Below the pieces are notes generated by a model. The model did no database searches. It saw only the letters and a list, made by a program, of their open reading frames with translations, and was not told the DNA's origin. A program made the position numbers and the translations under genes. Shown here in pieces: positions 24,449 through 34,115 of a stretch of DNA of 64,000 nt. Source of the stretch: an uncultured Luteimonas sp. (GTDB lineage: Bacteria; Pseudomonadota; Gammaproteobacteria; Xanthomonadales; Xanthomonadaceae); assembly GCA_934541015.1 (NCBI GenBank), contig CAKTDC010000014.1, forward strand, positions 1 to 64,000, read 5' to 3'. The first letter of the stretch is position 1; each line of letters begins with the position of its first letter.

Positions 24449-26713
24449 TCAGCCGTCGCGCCGGATCAGCCGCCACGCGCGGTGGATGCGGGGATTGCGC
24501 GCGAAGTCCCTGGCGATGGTCGAAGGCGTGATCTCCTCGACCGCGGCGAACTCCGCCACGGCCGCCGCGTCCAGCCGGAACCGCCGGAAGTTGTTGGAGA
24601 AATACAGCACGCCGCCTGGCGCCAGCCGCGCCACCGCCAGGCGCAGCAGCTCCACGTGCTCGCGCTGTACGTCGAAGTCGTCGGCGCGGGCGGAGTTGGA
24701 GAAGGTCGGCGGATCGCAGAACACCAGGTCGTATTCCTCGCGGTCCGCGCGCAGCCAGGCCAGGGCATCGGCCTGCGCGATCCGGTGGCGGGTGCCGCCG
24801 ATACCGTTCTCGCGCAGGTTGTCGGCCAGCCATTCCAGGTAGGTCGCCGACAGGTCGACGCTGGTGGTCCTGGCCGCGCCGCCCAGCGCCGCGCGCACCG
24901 TGGCCACGCCGGTGTAGCAGAACAGGTTGAGCAAGCGCCGGCCGGGGGCCTCGGCCGCGATCCGGTCGCGCAGCGGACGGTGGTCCAGGAACAGGCCGGT
25001 GTCGAGATAGTCGAACAGGTTGACCTTCAGCCGCGCCCCGCCCTCGCGCACCACCAGCATCTCGCCGCGCCGGGCGAAGCGCCCGTATTTGCTGCCGCCG
25101 CGGCCGCGGGCGCGGGTCTTGAGCGCGATGCGCTCGCGCGGCACCTCCAGCGCCGCGGAAGCGCCCGCCAGCAGATCGGACAGGCGCTGGCGCGCGACCG
25201 CTTCGGGAATCTCCGCCGGCGCGGCGTACTCCTGCACGTGCAGCCAGCGCGTGCGCGAATCGGCCTCCGTGTACACGTCGATCGCGGCCGCGTATTCGGG
25301 AATGTCGGCGTCGTAGGCGCGGAAACAGTCGATGCCCTCGCGCTCGCGCCAGGATTTCGACGCCTTGAGCGTCTTGCGCAGGCGGTTGGCGACCATCTGC
25401 GCGCCCTCGCCCAGGGCGCCCGGGGCCGCGCTCTCCGGCCGGGCGGCCGGCGCGACCGGATCGCAGACGATCAGCAGGCATTCGAGTGCGCCGTTGAACA
25501 GCCGGTAGCGCTTCTTCGCGCGCAGCCCGGTGGCGAAGGCCAGCTCGGGGTCCCCGCACAGGAGGCTCGCGCGCCAGCCGGGCACCGCGCGCACCAGCGC
25601 GTCGCCGAGCTCGCGGTACAGCCGCGGATCGGCGGCCAGGCGCGCGTCGTAGGGCGGGTTGCACACGACCAGGCCGCGTCCGGGCGCCGCCGTTTCCGAC
25701 TCTCCTCCATCGTCGTCCCCGCGAAGGCGGGAACCCGGGGACGCCTCCTTCGTCCGGTCAACGACGTCGACCGTCCATGGATTCCCGCCTTCGCGGGAAG
25801 GACGGGGGACGGGGGCCCGCAGCTGCGCGACATCGCTCACCTCGAACCCGATCGCGTCGCGCAGACCGGCGGCGGTGGCGTTTCCGCGTGCGGCATCGAT
25901 CGCGCGGGGGTCGAGGTCGCTGCCGAAGAACACCGGCCGCAGCGCGGCACGGCCGGCGCGCTCGCGGGACATCGCGTCCCCGACCAGCGCGCGCCAGGCA
26001 CCGGCATCGAAGCCGCGCCAGCGGCTCGGCGGGTCGTCGCCGTGGCGCAGCAGGCCGGGCGCGACGTCGGCCGCCATCAGCGCGCCCTCGATCAGCAGGG
26101 TGCCGCTGCCGCACATCGGATCGAGCAGTGCGCCGCCCCCGGCGTACAGCGCCGGCCAGCCGCCGCGCAGCAGCACCGCGGCCGCGAGGTTCTCCTTCAG
26201 CGGCGCATCGCCCTGCGCCCGCCGCCAGCCGCGGCGGTGCAGCGGACCCCCGCCCAGGTCGACCGACAGCAGCGCCCGGCCCTTGCGCAGCACCAGGTTC
26301 AGGCGCAGGTCGGGCGCATCGACGTCGACGCTGGGGCGCGCACCGGACGCCGCGCGCAGCGCGTCGACCACCGCATCCTTCACCCGCTGCGCGGCGTAGC
26401 GCGCGTGGGTGACCGCGCTGCCCGAGACATGCGCGTCCACCGCCAGGGTCATCGTCGCATCCAGATGCTCGAGCCAGGGCAGCGCGCGGGCGCCGTCGTA
26501 CAGCGCCTGTTCGCCGTCGCAGGCGTATTCGGCCAGCGGCCACAGCACGCGGCTGGCCAGGCGCGACCACAGCACCACGCGCTGCGCGTCGCGCAGCGTG
26601 CCCTCGACGTTGACGCCGGCGATGGCGGCGGTCGCGCGCGCGCAGCCCAGCGCCTGCAGCTCGTCGGCCAGCAGGTATTCCAGGCCCCTGGCGCAGGAGA
26701 CGAAAAACCGCAT
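24449..26713 (-). CDS. rlmL: Bifunctional 23S rRNA methyltransferase RlmKL
   Basis: A 754-residue fusion of two methyltransferases. The N-terminal RlmL half makes m2G2445 (THUMP domain, then [14 protein letters not shown] and the catalytic [11 protein letters not shown]). The C-terminal RlmK half makes m7G2069 ([19 protein letters not shown], then [11 protein letters not shown]). Both SAM motifs are intact. The RlmL half carries an extra stretch of about 38 residues just before VVCNPPY ([13 protein letters not shown] through [10 protein letters not shown]). It is encoded by an in-frame dispersed repeat (25708-25811) not expected in E. coli RlmL. The start is ATG at 26713, 3 bases after the upstream hydrolase gene. 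Confidence 0.94.
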   Translation of the reverse strand: MRFFVSCARGLEYLLADELQALGCARATAAIAGVNVEGTLRDAQRVVLWSRLASRVLWPLAEYACDGEQALYDGARALPWLEHLDATMTLAVDAHVSGSAVTHARYAAQRVKDAVVDALRAASGARPSVDVDAPDLRLNLVLRKGRALLSVDLGGGPLHRRGWRRAQGDAPLKENLAAAVLLRGGWPALYAGGGALLDPMCGSGTLLIEGALMAADVAPGLLRHGDDPPSRWRGFDAGAWRALVGDAMSRERAGRAALRPVFFGSDLDPRAIDAARGNATAAGLRDAIGFEVSDVAQLRAPVPRPSREGGNPWTVDVVDRTKEASPGSRLRGDDDGGESETAAPGRGLVVCNPPYDARLAADPRLYRELGDALVRAVPGWRASLLCGDPELAFATGLRAKKRYRLFNGALECLLIVCDPVAPAARPESAAPGALGEGAQMVANRLRKTLKASKSWREREGIDCFRAYDADIPEYAAAIDVYTEADSRTRWLHVQEYAAPAEIPEAVARQRLSDLLAGASAALEVPRERIALKTRARGRGGSKYGRFARRGEMLVVREGGARLKVNLFDYLDTGLFLDHRPLRDRIAAEAPGRRLLNLFCYTGVATVRAALGGAARTTSVDLSATYLEWLADNLRENGIGGTRHRIAQADALAWLRADREEYDLVFCDPPTFSNSARADDFDVQREHVELLRLAVARLAPGGVLYFSNNFRRFRLDAAAVAEFAAVEEITPSTIARDFARNPRIHRAWRLIRRDG
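25708..25811. repeat. Inverted-end dispersed repeat inside rlmKL
   Basis: The arms CCCCGCGAAGGCGGGAA (from 25717) and TTCCCGCCTTCGCGGGAA (from 25782) are inverted copies about 50 bases apart. This is the common 'cgcgaaggcggga' intergenic repeat of these genomes, here lying within a coding sequence and read in frame. Confidence 0.75.
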
Positions 26714-26716
26714 CGG

Positions 26717-27247
26717 CTACAGCCGCGCGAGAAGCGCGGCGAAGGCGTCGGCCGAGGCCTGCACGTGGCCGGCCAGGCGATGGCTGTCGTCGACCAGCAG
26801 CAGGGTGGCATTGCGCGGCGCGGCCCAGTCGACCACCGCGGCGGCGGGAATCAGTTCGTCGTGCCAGCCGTGGACGATGCTGACCGGCACGTCGGCCGCG
26901 TCGAGCGCCGGCGCCTGGCCCATGCGCGCCGGCGGCGCCATCAGGAACAGCGCGCGCACCGGAACCTGCAGCGACACCCGGCCGGAGATCCAGGCGCCGA
27001 GGCTGGAGCCCGCCAGCACCAGCGGCCCGCGCGAGGCGGCGGCGTCGGCCAGCGCCAGCAGCCGCTCCACGCGCGCGGACACATCGCCCAGCTCGCTGAC
27101 CTCGCGGCGCGCGTCCAGGTCGGTGTAGTCGGGCCGCTCGTGGCTCCAGCCGCAGCGCCCGGCCACCTCGGCCAGGGCGGTGACCTTGGTCGCATCCGGA
27201 CCGCTCTCGAAGCCGTGCGAGAGGATGCAGTGGCCGCGCGCAGCCAT
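26717..27247 (-). CDS. Small alpha/beta hydrolase (YqiA/DUF3089-like)
   Basis: A 176-residue alpha/beta hydrolase. The N-terminal strand and oxyanion region are HCILSHGFESGPDATK. The nucleophile elbow is VLAGSSLGAWISG (GxSxG form GSSLG). An acid lies in IVHGWHDELIP and the catalytic His in VDDSHRLAG. The compact size and the opening SHGFESGP resemble small esterases that act on short acyl or phospholipid-derived esters. The substrate is unknown. It lies 3 bases upstream of rlmKL on the same strand and is likely cotranscribed with it. Confidence 0.8.
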   Translation of the reverse strand: MAARGHCILSHGFESGPDATKVTALAEVAGRCGWSHERPDYTDLDARREVSELGDVSARVERLLALADAAASRGPLVLAGSSLGAWISGRVSLQVPVRALFLMAPPARMGQAPALDAADVPVSIVHGWHDELIPAAAVVDWAAPRNATLLLVDDSHRLAGHVQASADAFAALLARL

Positions 27248-27424
27248 CAGCGCAGGGAGCCGGCGTGATCGGGGAAAGGCGCGGGCGATCCCGTGGCGGC
27301 GCTGGCCCCGGCGCGCAGCCGCGGCGCAAGGCGGCACCCGCCGACGCGGGGCAGCCGCGTCGGCGATCCATGCAGTATTGGCCCGGGTGGCGGCAGCGAC
27401 ATCGGCCAATGCTAGCATCGCGCG

Positions 27425-28003
27425 ATGCCGTCGCCCGCCCCGTCCAGACTGCGCGCCTACACCGACACCCTGCCCTATGCGGGCAAGCTGCAGGGCCGCG
27501 ATCCGGCGACCATCGACCTGGTGGTCGTCCACTGCACCGAGCTGCCCGACCTGGCCACGGCGCGGGCCTGGGGCGAGCGCGTGCTCTATCCCGGGAGCGG
27601 CACGGGCAACAGCGGCCACTGGTATATCGACCGCAACGGCAGCGCGCTCGAGTACGTGCCCGCCGGGCGCATCGCCCACCACGCGCGCGGCTACAACGAG
27701 CGCTCGCTCGGCATCGAGCTGGTCAACAGCGGCCGCTTCCCCGACTGGCTCGATTCGCGCCACCAGGAGATGCGCGATCCCTACCCGGAGGAGCAGATCG
27801 ACGCCCTGCTGTGCCTGCTCGCGCGGCTGCGCGAACAGCTGCCGTCGCTGCGCTGGATCGCCGGCCACGAGGATCTCGATACCGCGCAGGTGGCGGCCAG
27901 CGACGATCCGTCGCTGACGGTGCCGCGCAAGCGCGATCCGGGGCCGCTGTTCCCGTGGGCGCGGGTGCTGGCCGACTGCGGCCTGTCGCGCCTGCTCCCC
28001 TGA
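27425..28003 (+). CDS. N-acetylmuramoyl-L-alanine amidase (AmpD/amidase_2 type)
   Basis: A 192-residue zinc amidase that cleaves the bond between muramic acid and L-Ala in peptidoglycan or its recycling fragments. Zinc ligands are seen as His in VVVHCTEL and His in IAHHARGYN, with the Asp/Lys region DPGPLFPW near the C-terminus. NERSLGIELVNSG and WIAGHEDLDTAQ complete the amidase_2 signature. There is no signal peptide, consistent with a cytoplasmic recycling role. It may be ampD itself or a paralogue. Confidence 0.85.
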   Translation: MPSPAPSRLRAYTDTLPYAGKLQGRDPATIDLVVVHCTELPDLATARAWGERVLYPGSGTGNSGHWYIDRNGSALEYVPAGRIAHHARGYNERSLGIELVNSGRFPDWLDSRHQEMRDPYPEEQIDALLCLLARLREQLPSLRWIAGHEDLDTAQVAASDDPSLTVPRKRDPGPLFPWARVLADCGLSRLLP

Positions 28004-28093
28004 ACCGCGGCCGCGGCCGGGGCTGCGCCGCCCGGCCACGGGGTGCTTCCGGGCGGGCCCGTATACTGGACGCTGGCCCCCACCTCCCGCGCC

Positions 28094-28990
28094 ATGTCCT
28101 CCAGCGTCCCGGAACTGATCGAACTGCTGTCGCTGGAGCGGCTGGAGGACAACCTCTTCCGCGGCCAGAGCCGGGACATCGGCACCCGCTACGTCTTCGG
28201 CGGACAGGTGCTGGGGCAGGCCCTCTCGGCGGCCCAGGCCACCATCGACGGGCCGCGCGCGGCGCATTCGCTGCACGCCTATTTCCTGCGGGCCGGGGAC
28301 ATCAACGAGCCCATCGTCTACGACGTCGACCGCACCCGCGACGGCGGCAGCTTCTCGGTGCGCCGGGTCACCGCGATCCAGCGCGGCAAGGTGCTGTTCT
28401 TCTGCGCGGCCTCGTTCCACGGCGACGAGCCCGGCGCCGGGCACCAGCTGCCGATGCCGGCCGTGCCGGGCCCCGGGGACATCGCTGCGGCCGCGCCGAT
28501 CCCGCCGGAGCGGCTGGCGGGCCTTCCGGCCAAGGTACGGCGCTGGCTGGACCGCACCGGACCCTTCGAGTTCCGCCACGTGCAGCCGCGTGACGAGCTC
28601 GACCCGCCGCGCCAGCCGCCGTTCCAGCAGGTCTGGTTCCGGCTGTCCGAACCGGTCGGCGACGCCCCCGAGCTGCACCGCGCGCTGCTGGCCTACGCCT
28701 CCGATTTCCACCTGCTCGGCACCGCCAACATCCCGCACGGCATCAGCTATTTCCAGCCCGACGTGCAGATGGCCTCGCTCGACCACGCGCTGTGGTTCCT
28801 GCGTCCGTTCCGGGCCGACGACTGGCTGCTGTATTCGATCGACAGTCCCAGCGCCCAGGGCGCCCGCGGCCTGGCCCGCGGGCAGATCTTCGACCGCGAC
28901 GGGCGGCTGGTCGCCTGCTCGGCGCAGGAAGGCCTGATCCGGGTGGTGCCCGGCGGCGCCGGCCGGGCGACCCCCTTCGCGCAGGACTGA
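28094..28990 (+). CDS. tesB: Acyl-CoA thioesterase II (TesB)
   Basis: A 298-residue double-hotdog thioesterase that releases free fatty acids from acyl-CoA. Family landmarks are GGQVLGQALSAAQAT near the N-terminus, LHAYFLRAGD, the central basic linker, YASDFHLLGTANIPHG with the catalytic Asp, ASLDHALWFL and the final SAQGARGLARGQIFDRDG. ATG at 28094 is the family start. The next gene begins 4 bases after its stop, so the two are an operon. A TATACT at 28062-28067 may be its -10, but no -35 is evident. Confidence 0.92.
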   Translation: MSSSVPELIELLSLERLEDNLFRGQSRDIGTRYVFGGQVLGQALSAAQATIDGPRAAHSLHAYFLRAGDINEPIVYDVDRTRDGGSFSVRRVTAIQRGKVLFFCAASFHGDEPGAGHQLPMPAVPGPGDIAAAAPIPPERLAGLPAKVRRWLDRTGPFEFRHVQPRDELDPPRQPPFQQVWFRLSEPVGDAPELHRALLAYASDFHLLGTANIPHGISYFQPDVQMASLDHALWFLRPFRADDWLLYSIDSPSAQGARGLARGQIFDRDGRLVACSAQEGLIRVVPGGAGRATPFAQD

Positions 28991-28994
28991 GCCG

Positions 28995-29804
28995 ATGCGC
29001 AAGGTGTTCAGCAGCGCCCGCTTCGAGAATGCGGAAGCCGTCGCGAAGATGCTGGAGGCGGAGGGCATCGAAACCCGGATCGAGAACGGGCGCTCGTTCC
29101 GCCGCGGCATCCGCGGCAACTTCAGCTACCGCGACCGCGGCAACAGCGCCGACAATCCGTCGGTATGGGTGCTGCGTTCGGACGACCAGCCGCACGCGCG
29201 CCAGCTGCTGCGCGACGCCGGCCTGCTCGAGGACAGCGCCGGTGCCTCGCGCAGCTACCTGCCGCGGACCACCCACGCCAGCGCGAAACACGATGCGGAG
29301 CTGGCCAGACGCCGCGGCCGGCGCCTGCGGCTGATGCTGCTGGCGGGGGTCGCGATCGTGGTCGCCGGCGTGGTCTTCCGGCCCACGCCGCGTCCGCTGC
29401 CGCAGCGTGCGGCACCGCCGCCTGCGCACGCCACCGCGCCCGCGGACACGGTCATCAGCGCCGCCGACGCGGTGCACCGTCTGCCCACGCCTCCGGCGCT
29501 GGCGATCGAGATCGTCCGCCGCGAATCCGCCAGCCGCGGCGCCGCCGCGGTCTGCCTGGCCATCGACGGCGACGATCCGCCAGCCGCGACGCTCGACGTC
29601 CTGCGCGCCGCCGGCATCACCGCTTCGCCGGGCTCGGACTGCCGGGGCGAGGCGCTGCGGATCGACGTGAACGGCTGGCGCACCGACGGCTCGGGCAGCG
29701 GCGAGGTCGACTGGACCATCGCCTCCGGCGAGGCGTCACCGGAACCGCACAGCGCGACCGCCGCACGCGACGGTGACGACTGGCACGTGGACGAGGCGCC
29801 CTGA
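28995..29804 (+). CDS. DUF2007-containing single-span membrane protein
   Basis: A 269-residue protein. The first 80 residues (MRKVFSSARFENAEAVAKML, then ETRIENG, SVWVLRSDDQPHARQLL) match the DUF2007 or signal-transducing-protein fold often annotated pathogenicity-like in xanthomonads. One transmembrane helix follows (LMLLAGVAIVVAGVVF). The rest is a periplasmic region with a Pro/Ala linker and an alpha/beta domain with two cysteines (AAVCLAI and GSDCRGE). The specific role is unknown. It is cotranscribed with tesB, and the membrane-tethered sigma factor gene follows after 57 bases. Confidence 0.7.
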   Translation: MRKVFSSARFENAEAVAKMLEAEGIETRIENGRSFRRGIRGNFSYRDRGNSADNPSVWVLRSDDQPHARQLLRDAGLLEDSAGASRSYLPRTTHASAKHDAELARRRGRRLRLMLLAGVAIVVAGVVFRPTPRPLPQRAAPPPAHATAPADTVISAADAVHRLPTPPALAIEIVRRESASRGAAAVCLAIDGDDPPAATLDVLRAAGITASPGSDCRGEALRIDVNGWRTDGSGSGEVDWTIASGEASPEPHSATAARDGDDWHVDEAP

Positions 29805-29861
29805 GGGTCACATTCTTCCCTGCCGGCCGGTCCGGAACGGAGTTCGCCACGAACACCCGCC

Positions 29862-31007
29862 ATGACGCCTGAAGACATCGACCAGCTCATCCGCCGCGAA
29901 CTGCCGGCCGCCACCCGCGGCGACCAGATCGCCTACGGCCGCATCGTCGTCGCCAGCCAGAACGCGGTCACCGCGGTGGCGCTGGCGATCACCCGCGACG
30001 TGCCGACCAGCGAGGACATCGCCCAGGAGGCCTTCCTCTCGGCCTGGCACAACCTGCCGCGGCTGAAGAACCCGTCCAGCTTCCTGCCCTGGCTGCGGCA
30101 GATCACCCGCAACCTGGCCCACGACCATCTGCGCGGCCTGCGCAACCGCCCGCTCGACGGCGAGGTCGCGGAGCTGGCGATCCAGCACGCCGCCGACTCC
30201 ACGCCCTGCCCGCTGCAGAGCGCACTCGACGCCGAGCGCGACGCGGTCGCCGCCGAACTGATCTCGGAGCTGCCCGAGGACAGCCGCGAAGTGCTGCTGC
30301 TGTTCTACCGCGAAGGCCAGAGCTCGAAGCAGGTCGCGCGCCTGCTGGGCATGTCCGACGCCGCGGTGCGCAAGCGCCTGTCGCGCGCGCGCCAGAGCGT
30401 GCGCGACGACCTGCTGCAGCGCTTCGGCGAATTCGCCCGCGGCAGCGCGCCGGGCGCCGCGTTCGCCGTGGGCATCAGCGCCGCGCTGGGCGTGAGCAAG
30501 CCCGCCGCCGCCGCGGGCCTGGGCGGCATCGCGGCCAAAACCCTGCTCGGCGGGGTGTTCGCGCGCTTCGCGCTGGGCATCGCCGGCACCGCCGCGGGCG
30601 GCCTGCTCGGCGGCCTGGTCGCGGCCTGGTTCAGCCGCGGCATCGTCTTCGCCTACGCCGACAGCGACGACGAGCGCGAACGCATCGCCAGCTTCACCCG
30701 CCGCTACATGATCACCACCCTCGTGCTCACCGCGGTGGTGGTCTCGGTGCACCTGCTGTTGCGCGAGCTGGAGCTGACCTTCATCGCCATTTCGGCGGCG
30801 CTGCTGTGGATGAACTGGCAACTGCTGCTGGTGTTCCCGCGCACCATGCTGCCGCTGCTCGCCCGCGATGCGCGGCGCGATCCGGCGGGCGCGCCGGCGC
30901 GGCGCCTGGCCTACCGGCTCACCTGGGGCCGGACCGGGGTGATGATGAGCAACGTCATCGTGATCGGCTCGCTGGTGATCGCCTTCCTGCACTTCGGCGG
31001 CGCCTGA
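29862..31007 (+). CDS. ECF sigma factor fused to a membrane domain
   Basis: A 381-residue protein. Residues 1-190 form an ECF sigma factor: region 2 in SEDIAQEAFLSAWHNLPRL and ITRNLAHDHLRGLRNR, and region 4 in ELPEDSREVLLLFYREGQ, then SSKQVARLLGMSDAAVRKRL. The rest is a membrane domain with about four hydrophobic segments (GIAGTAAGGLLGGLVAAWF, MITTLVLTAVVVSVHLLL, LTFIAISAALLWMNWQLLLV, NVIVIGSLVIAFLHF). Ordinary ECF factors are soluble and held by a separate anti-sigma factor; none is encoded next door. The fusion probably tethers or regulates the sigma domain at the membrane. Confidence 0.85.
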   Translation: MTPEDIDQLIRRELPAATRGDQIAYGRIVVASQNAVTAVALAITRDVPTSEDIAQEAFLSAWHNLPRLKNPSSFLPWLRQITRNLAHDHLRGLRNRPLDGEVAELAIQHAADSTPCPLQSALDAERDAVAAELISELPEDSREVLLLFYREGQSSKQVARLLGMSDAAVRKRLSRARQSVRDDLLQRFGEFARGSAPGAAFAVGISAALGVSKPAAAAGLGGIAAKTLLGGVFARFALGIAGTAAGGLLGGLVAAWFSRGIVFAYADSDDERERIASFTRRYMITTLVLTAVVVSVHLLLRELELTFIAISAALLWMNWQLLLVFPRTMLPLLARDARRDPAGAPARRLAYRLTWGRTGVMMSNVIVIGSLVIAFLHFGGA

Positions 31008-31027
31008 GCGCTCTCCGGAAACGACAG

Positions 31028-31051
31028 TGCCCGCATCCTGCGATGCGGGCA
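31028..31051. terminator. Bidirectional hairpin between convergent genes
   Basis: TGCCCGCATC, loop CTGC, GATGCGGGCA: a perfect 10-bp stem with a 4-base loop, placed 20 bases after the sigma-factor stop and 47 bases after the stop of the convergent EF-hand gene. There is no T-run, so it is at best an imperfect intrinsic terminator or an mRNA end stabiliser. Confidence 0.55.
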
Positions 31052-31097
31052 CCGGGCTGCCGGGGCGACGGCTCGCCGCGCCCCGGCCCTTGCGGAC

Positions 31098-31847
31098 TCA
31101 GCGGCCGCGGCGCGGCTGCAGGTCCTCCTTCGTCAGCAGGCCGTCGCGGTCCTCGTCGAGCCATGCGAAACGCCGGGCCAGCTGCGGCATATTCGCTTCC
31201 ACTTCGGCGCGGCTGAGCTTGCCGTCGCCGTTGGCGTCGGCGGCCGAGAAGCGCTCGTCGAAACGCTTGCGCATTTCCGCCTCGCGCTGCGGGCGCTGCT
31301 GCTCGTGCCAGGCGCGCAGTTCGCTGCGCACGATGTAGCCGTCGCGGTTGCCGTCGAGCTGGTCGAAGGTCGGAGCCTGCGGCAGCTGCCGCTTCCCGGC
31401 AGCGCGACCGCGCTCGGCCATGCGCTTTTCCACTGCGGCACGACGTTCAGCCTGCTTCGCCTGGCCGGAGTCGAACTCGGCGCGGCTGATGCGGCCATCG
31501 CCGTCGCCGTCGAGTCGCTCGATGCCGCCCATGCCGCGACCGTTGCGGGCATGATGGCCCTTCGCCCGCGGACCGTGGTGCCCGCGATGCCCCTGATGGC
31601 CGCGCCGGCCGTGGCGGGGCATTTCGCCCGCCTCCAGCTTCCCGTCGCTGTTGGCATCGAGCTGGTCGAAGCGTCCGGCCAGGCGCGGGAACGCGGCGGC
31701 CTCGCTGCGGTCGATCACGCCATCGCCGTTGGCGTCGAGCTTGTGGATGCGGGCGGGACGCTCGTTCCTGTCGGCACCGGTCTGTGCCGCGGCGACGCCG
31801 GCCGACAGGGTCAGCGCGATCGCCAGTGCCAGGGTCTGCTTCATCAT
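31098..31847 (-). CDS. Secreted protein with six EF-hand motifs
   Basis: A 249-residue exported calcium-binding protein. The signal peptide ([18 protein letters not shown]) is followed by six EF-hand-type loops: [60 protein letters not shown] and [12 protein letters not shown]. Between loops two and three is a His/Gly/Arg-rich insert ([20 protein letters not shown]) that could bind metals or polyanions. All loops keep Asp/Asn at positions 1, 3 and 5 and an acidic residue at 12, so most should bind calcium. It probably works as a periplasmic calcium buffer or sensor; that is inference. It is a single gene. Confidence 0.82.
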   Translation of the reverse strand: MMKQTLALAIALTLSAGVAAAQTGADRNERPARIHKLDANGDGVIDRSEAAAFPRLAGRFDQLDANSDGKLEAGEMPRHGRRGHQGHRGHHGPRAKGHHARNGRGMGGIERLDGDGDGRISRAEFDSGQAKQAERRAAVEKRMAERGRAAGKRQLPQAPTFDQLDGNRDGYIVRSELRAWHEQQRPQREAEMRKRFDERFSAADANGDGKLSRAEVEANMPQLARRFAWLDEDRDGLLTKEDLQPRRGR

Positions 31848-32142
31848 CTTGGTCTTCCTCGCAAACGCGGCTGCAGCGCCGCATGTGCTGCCATCAACGC
31901 TTCGCCCGCGGCCGGCGTTGACCGGCGGCCGAGCGGATTCAGCCGGCGGACAGCAGCGGTCGCAGCCGCCGCGACGCGCGGCGGTATGCTGGGGGCTCGA
32001 AGATGAGCCGTGTCGATGCCATGGACAATGCCTGCGCCGCGCCCGGGTGGCCCGCCTCCGGATCGCGCCGGAGCGCGCGCGCGCGCGTCCGCGCCGCGGG
32101 CGTCGCGGCGCCTGCCCCGCACGGCGTCGACGGGCGGTAGCG

Positions 32143-32865
32143 ATGGGCGGGAACGACGACCTGCGGCTGTTCCATACCGGCAACCACGCCTGCGGCTACT
32201 GGCCCGAGCGCAGCGCGCGCGACCTGGTGTTCGATCCGCAGGATCCGCGGCTGGGCACGATGTATCCGCAGGCGTTGCACTGGGGATTCCGCCGCTCCGG
32301 CGACATCCTCTACCGCCCGCACTGCGAAGGCTGCCGCGCCTGCGTCGCGGTGCGCCTGCCGGTGGCGCTGTTCCGGCCCGACCGCAGCCAGCGCAGGTGC
32401 CTGGCGCGCAACCATGACGTGGTGGCGCGCGTGCTGCCGGCCGGGCGCAACGACGAGCGGCTGGCGCTGTACCGGCGCTACCTGCGGTCGCGGCACCCGC
32501 AGGGCGGGATGGACAGCCACGGCGCCAGCGAGTTCGACCAGTTCCTGGTCGGGAGCTGGAGCGACAGCCGCTTCCTGGAGCTGCGCGCCGAAGGCCGCCT
32601 GCTGGCCGTTGCGGTCACCGACCTCACGCCCAGGGCCCTGTCCGCGGTCTACACCTTCTACGATCCCGACGAACTGCAGCGTGGACCGGGTACGCTGGCG
32701 ATCCTGAAGCAGATCGAATGGGCGGCCCGCGAAGGCCGCGAGCATCTGTACCTGGGCTACTGGATTTCCGGACACGCGAAAATGGACTACAAACGCAGGT
32801 TCCTGCCGCTCGAGGGATTCGACGGACGCAGCTGGCGCCCGTTCCGGCAGGCGCCGGAACCGTGA
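32143..32865 (+). CDS. bpt: Aspartate/glutamate leucyltransferase (Bpt)
   Basis: A 240-residue aminoacyl-tRNA-protein transferase that adds Leu from leucyl-tRNA to proteins with N-terminal Asp or Glu, marking them for ClpS/ClpAP degradation (bacterial N-end rule). The N-terminal cysteine motif region [19 protein letters not shown] and the C-terminal GNAT-like core with [19 protein letters not shown] are the family signatures. The start is ATG at 32143. Its TGA overlaps the GTG of the following secreted phosphatase gene (GTGA at 32862-32865), although the functions look unrelated. Confidence 0.9.
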   Translation: MGGNDDLRLFHTGNHACGYWPERSARDLVFDPQDPRLGTMYPQALHWGFRRSGDILYRPHCEGCRACVAVRLPVALFRPDRSQRRCLARNHDVVARVLPAGRNDERLALYRRYLRSRHPQGGMDSHGASEFDQFLVGSWSDSRFLELRAEGRLLAVAVTDLTPRALSAVYTFYDPDELQRGPGTLAILKQIEWAAREGREHLYLGYWISGHAKMDYKRRFLPLEGFDGRSWRPFRQAPEP

Positions 32866-34094
32866 ATGCCCTGTCGCGCGGCCTTCCCGTCCTGCTCGCG
32901 TTCCTGGCCGCCGCATGCAGCCATCCGGATACGCGCGATCCCGCGCCGGAGCCGGCCGCGATGACGGCGCCCGCGCTGCGCGTGGCCAGCTACAACGCAT
33001 CGCTGTACGACACCGAGGCCGGCGGACTGGTCCGGCGCCTGCAGCAGGGCGACGCGCAGGCGCGGCGGATCGCGGCGGTCCTGCAGGCGGTGCGCCCGGA
33101 CGTGGTGCTGATCAACGAGTTCGACTACGACGAGGCCGGACGCGCGGCGGACCTGTTCCAGCGCGACTACCTCGAGCAGCCGCAGCCCGGCGGCGGTGAA
33201 GCCCTGCGCTATCCCCACCGCTACCTCGCGCCGGTCAACACCGGCGTGCCCAGCGGCCTGGACCTGGACAACAGCGGCAGCGTCGGCGGCAACGGCCGCG
33301 ACCGCGGCAACGACGCCTGGGGCTACGGCCTGCACCCGGGCCAGTACGGAATGCTGCTGCTGTCGAAGTACCCGGTCGACGCCGCCGCGGCCCGCAGCTT
33401 CCAGCTGCTCAGGTGGAGCACCATGCCCGGCGCCCGGCGCCCGCTCGATCCGGCCAGCGGACGGCCGTGGCACAGCGATGCGGTCTGGTCACAGCTGCGG
33501 CTGTCGTCGAAATCGCACTGGGACGTGCCGGTCGCGACGCCGCTGGGGCGGGTGCACGTGCTCGCCTCGCACCCCACCCCGCCGGCGTTCGACGGCCCGG
33601 AACGGCGCAACGTCGCGCGCAACGCCGACGAGATCCGGCTGTGGCGCGAATACATCTCGCCCGACGCCTCCACCGCAAGCCGGGCCTGGCTGTGCGACGA
33701 CCGCGGCAGCTGCGGAGGCCTGGCGGCCGACGCGCGCTTCGTGATCCTGGGCGATCTCAACAACGATCCCGCCGACGGCAGCGGCGACCACGGCGAGATC
33801 GTCGAGCTGCTCGAACACCCGCGCGTGCTGCGCCACGCCACGCCGCGCAGCGAAGGCGCGGTCGCCGCCGCGGCGGCGATGGCCGGCGCCAACCTGGAGC
33901 ACCGCTCCGCGCACGCGCACGACACCGCGGCCCTGGACCCGCGCCTGGGCAACCTGCGGCTCGACTACGCCCTGCCCTCGGCCGGCTTCAGCCTCGCCGG
34001 CAGCGGCGTGTTCTGGCCCGCGCCCGGGGCGCCGGGCAGTGAACTGGTCGAGGCCAGCGACCACCGCCTGGTCTGGGTGGACCTGGCCGACTGA
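32862..34094 (+). CDS. Endonuclease/exonuclease/phosphatase-family lipoprotein
   Basis: A 410-residue exported metal-dependent phosphohydrolase. It has a lipoprotein signal ([13 protein letters not shown]). The EEP fold is shown by [23 protein letters not shown] (metal-binding Glu), [26 protein letters not shown] (catalytic His), [16 protein letters not shown] (catalytic Asp and Asn) and the final [12 protein letters not shown] (Asp-His). Substrates of the family include DNA, phosphoinositides and sphingomyelin; none can be chosen here, although extracytoplasmic members often act on extracellular phosphoesters. It is translated from GTG, coupled to bpt. Confidence 0.88.
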   Translation: MNALSRGLPVLLAFLAAACSHPDTRDPAPEPAAMTAPALRVASYNASLYDTEAGGLVRRLQQGDAQARRIAAVLQAVRPDVVLINEFDYDEAGRAADLFQRDYLEQPQPGGGEALRYPHRYLAPVNTGVPSGLDLDNSGSVGGNGRDRGNDAWGYGLHPGQYGMLLLSKYPVDAAAARSFQLLRWSTMPGARRPLDPASGRPWHSDAVWSQLRLSSKSHWDVPVATPLGRVHVLASHPTPPAFDGPERRNVARNADEIRLWREYISPDASTASRAWLCDDRGSCGGLAADARFVILGDLNNDPADGSGDHGEIVELLEHPRVLRHATPRSEGAVAAAAAMAGANLEHRSAHAHDTAALDPRLGNLRLDYALPSAGFSLAGSGVFWPAPGAPGSELVEASDHRLVWVDLAD

Positions 34095-34115
34095 AGCCCT
34101 CGGACCCCGTGCGTC

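Noticed and set aside
24482-27268. A 928-codon plus-strand frame across rlmKL
   Set aside because: It is antisense to rlmKL and the hydrolase gene, Gln/Arg/Val-rich and featureless.
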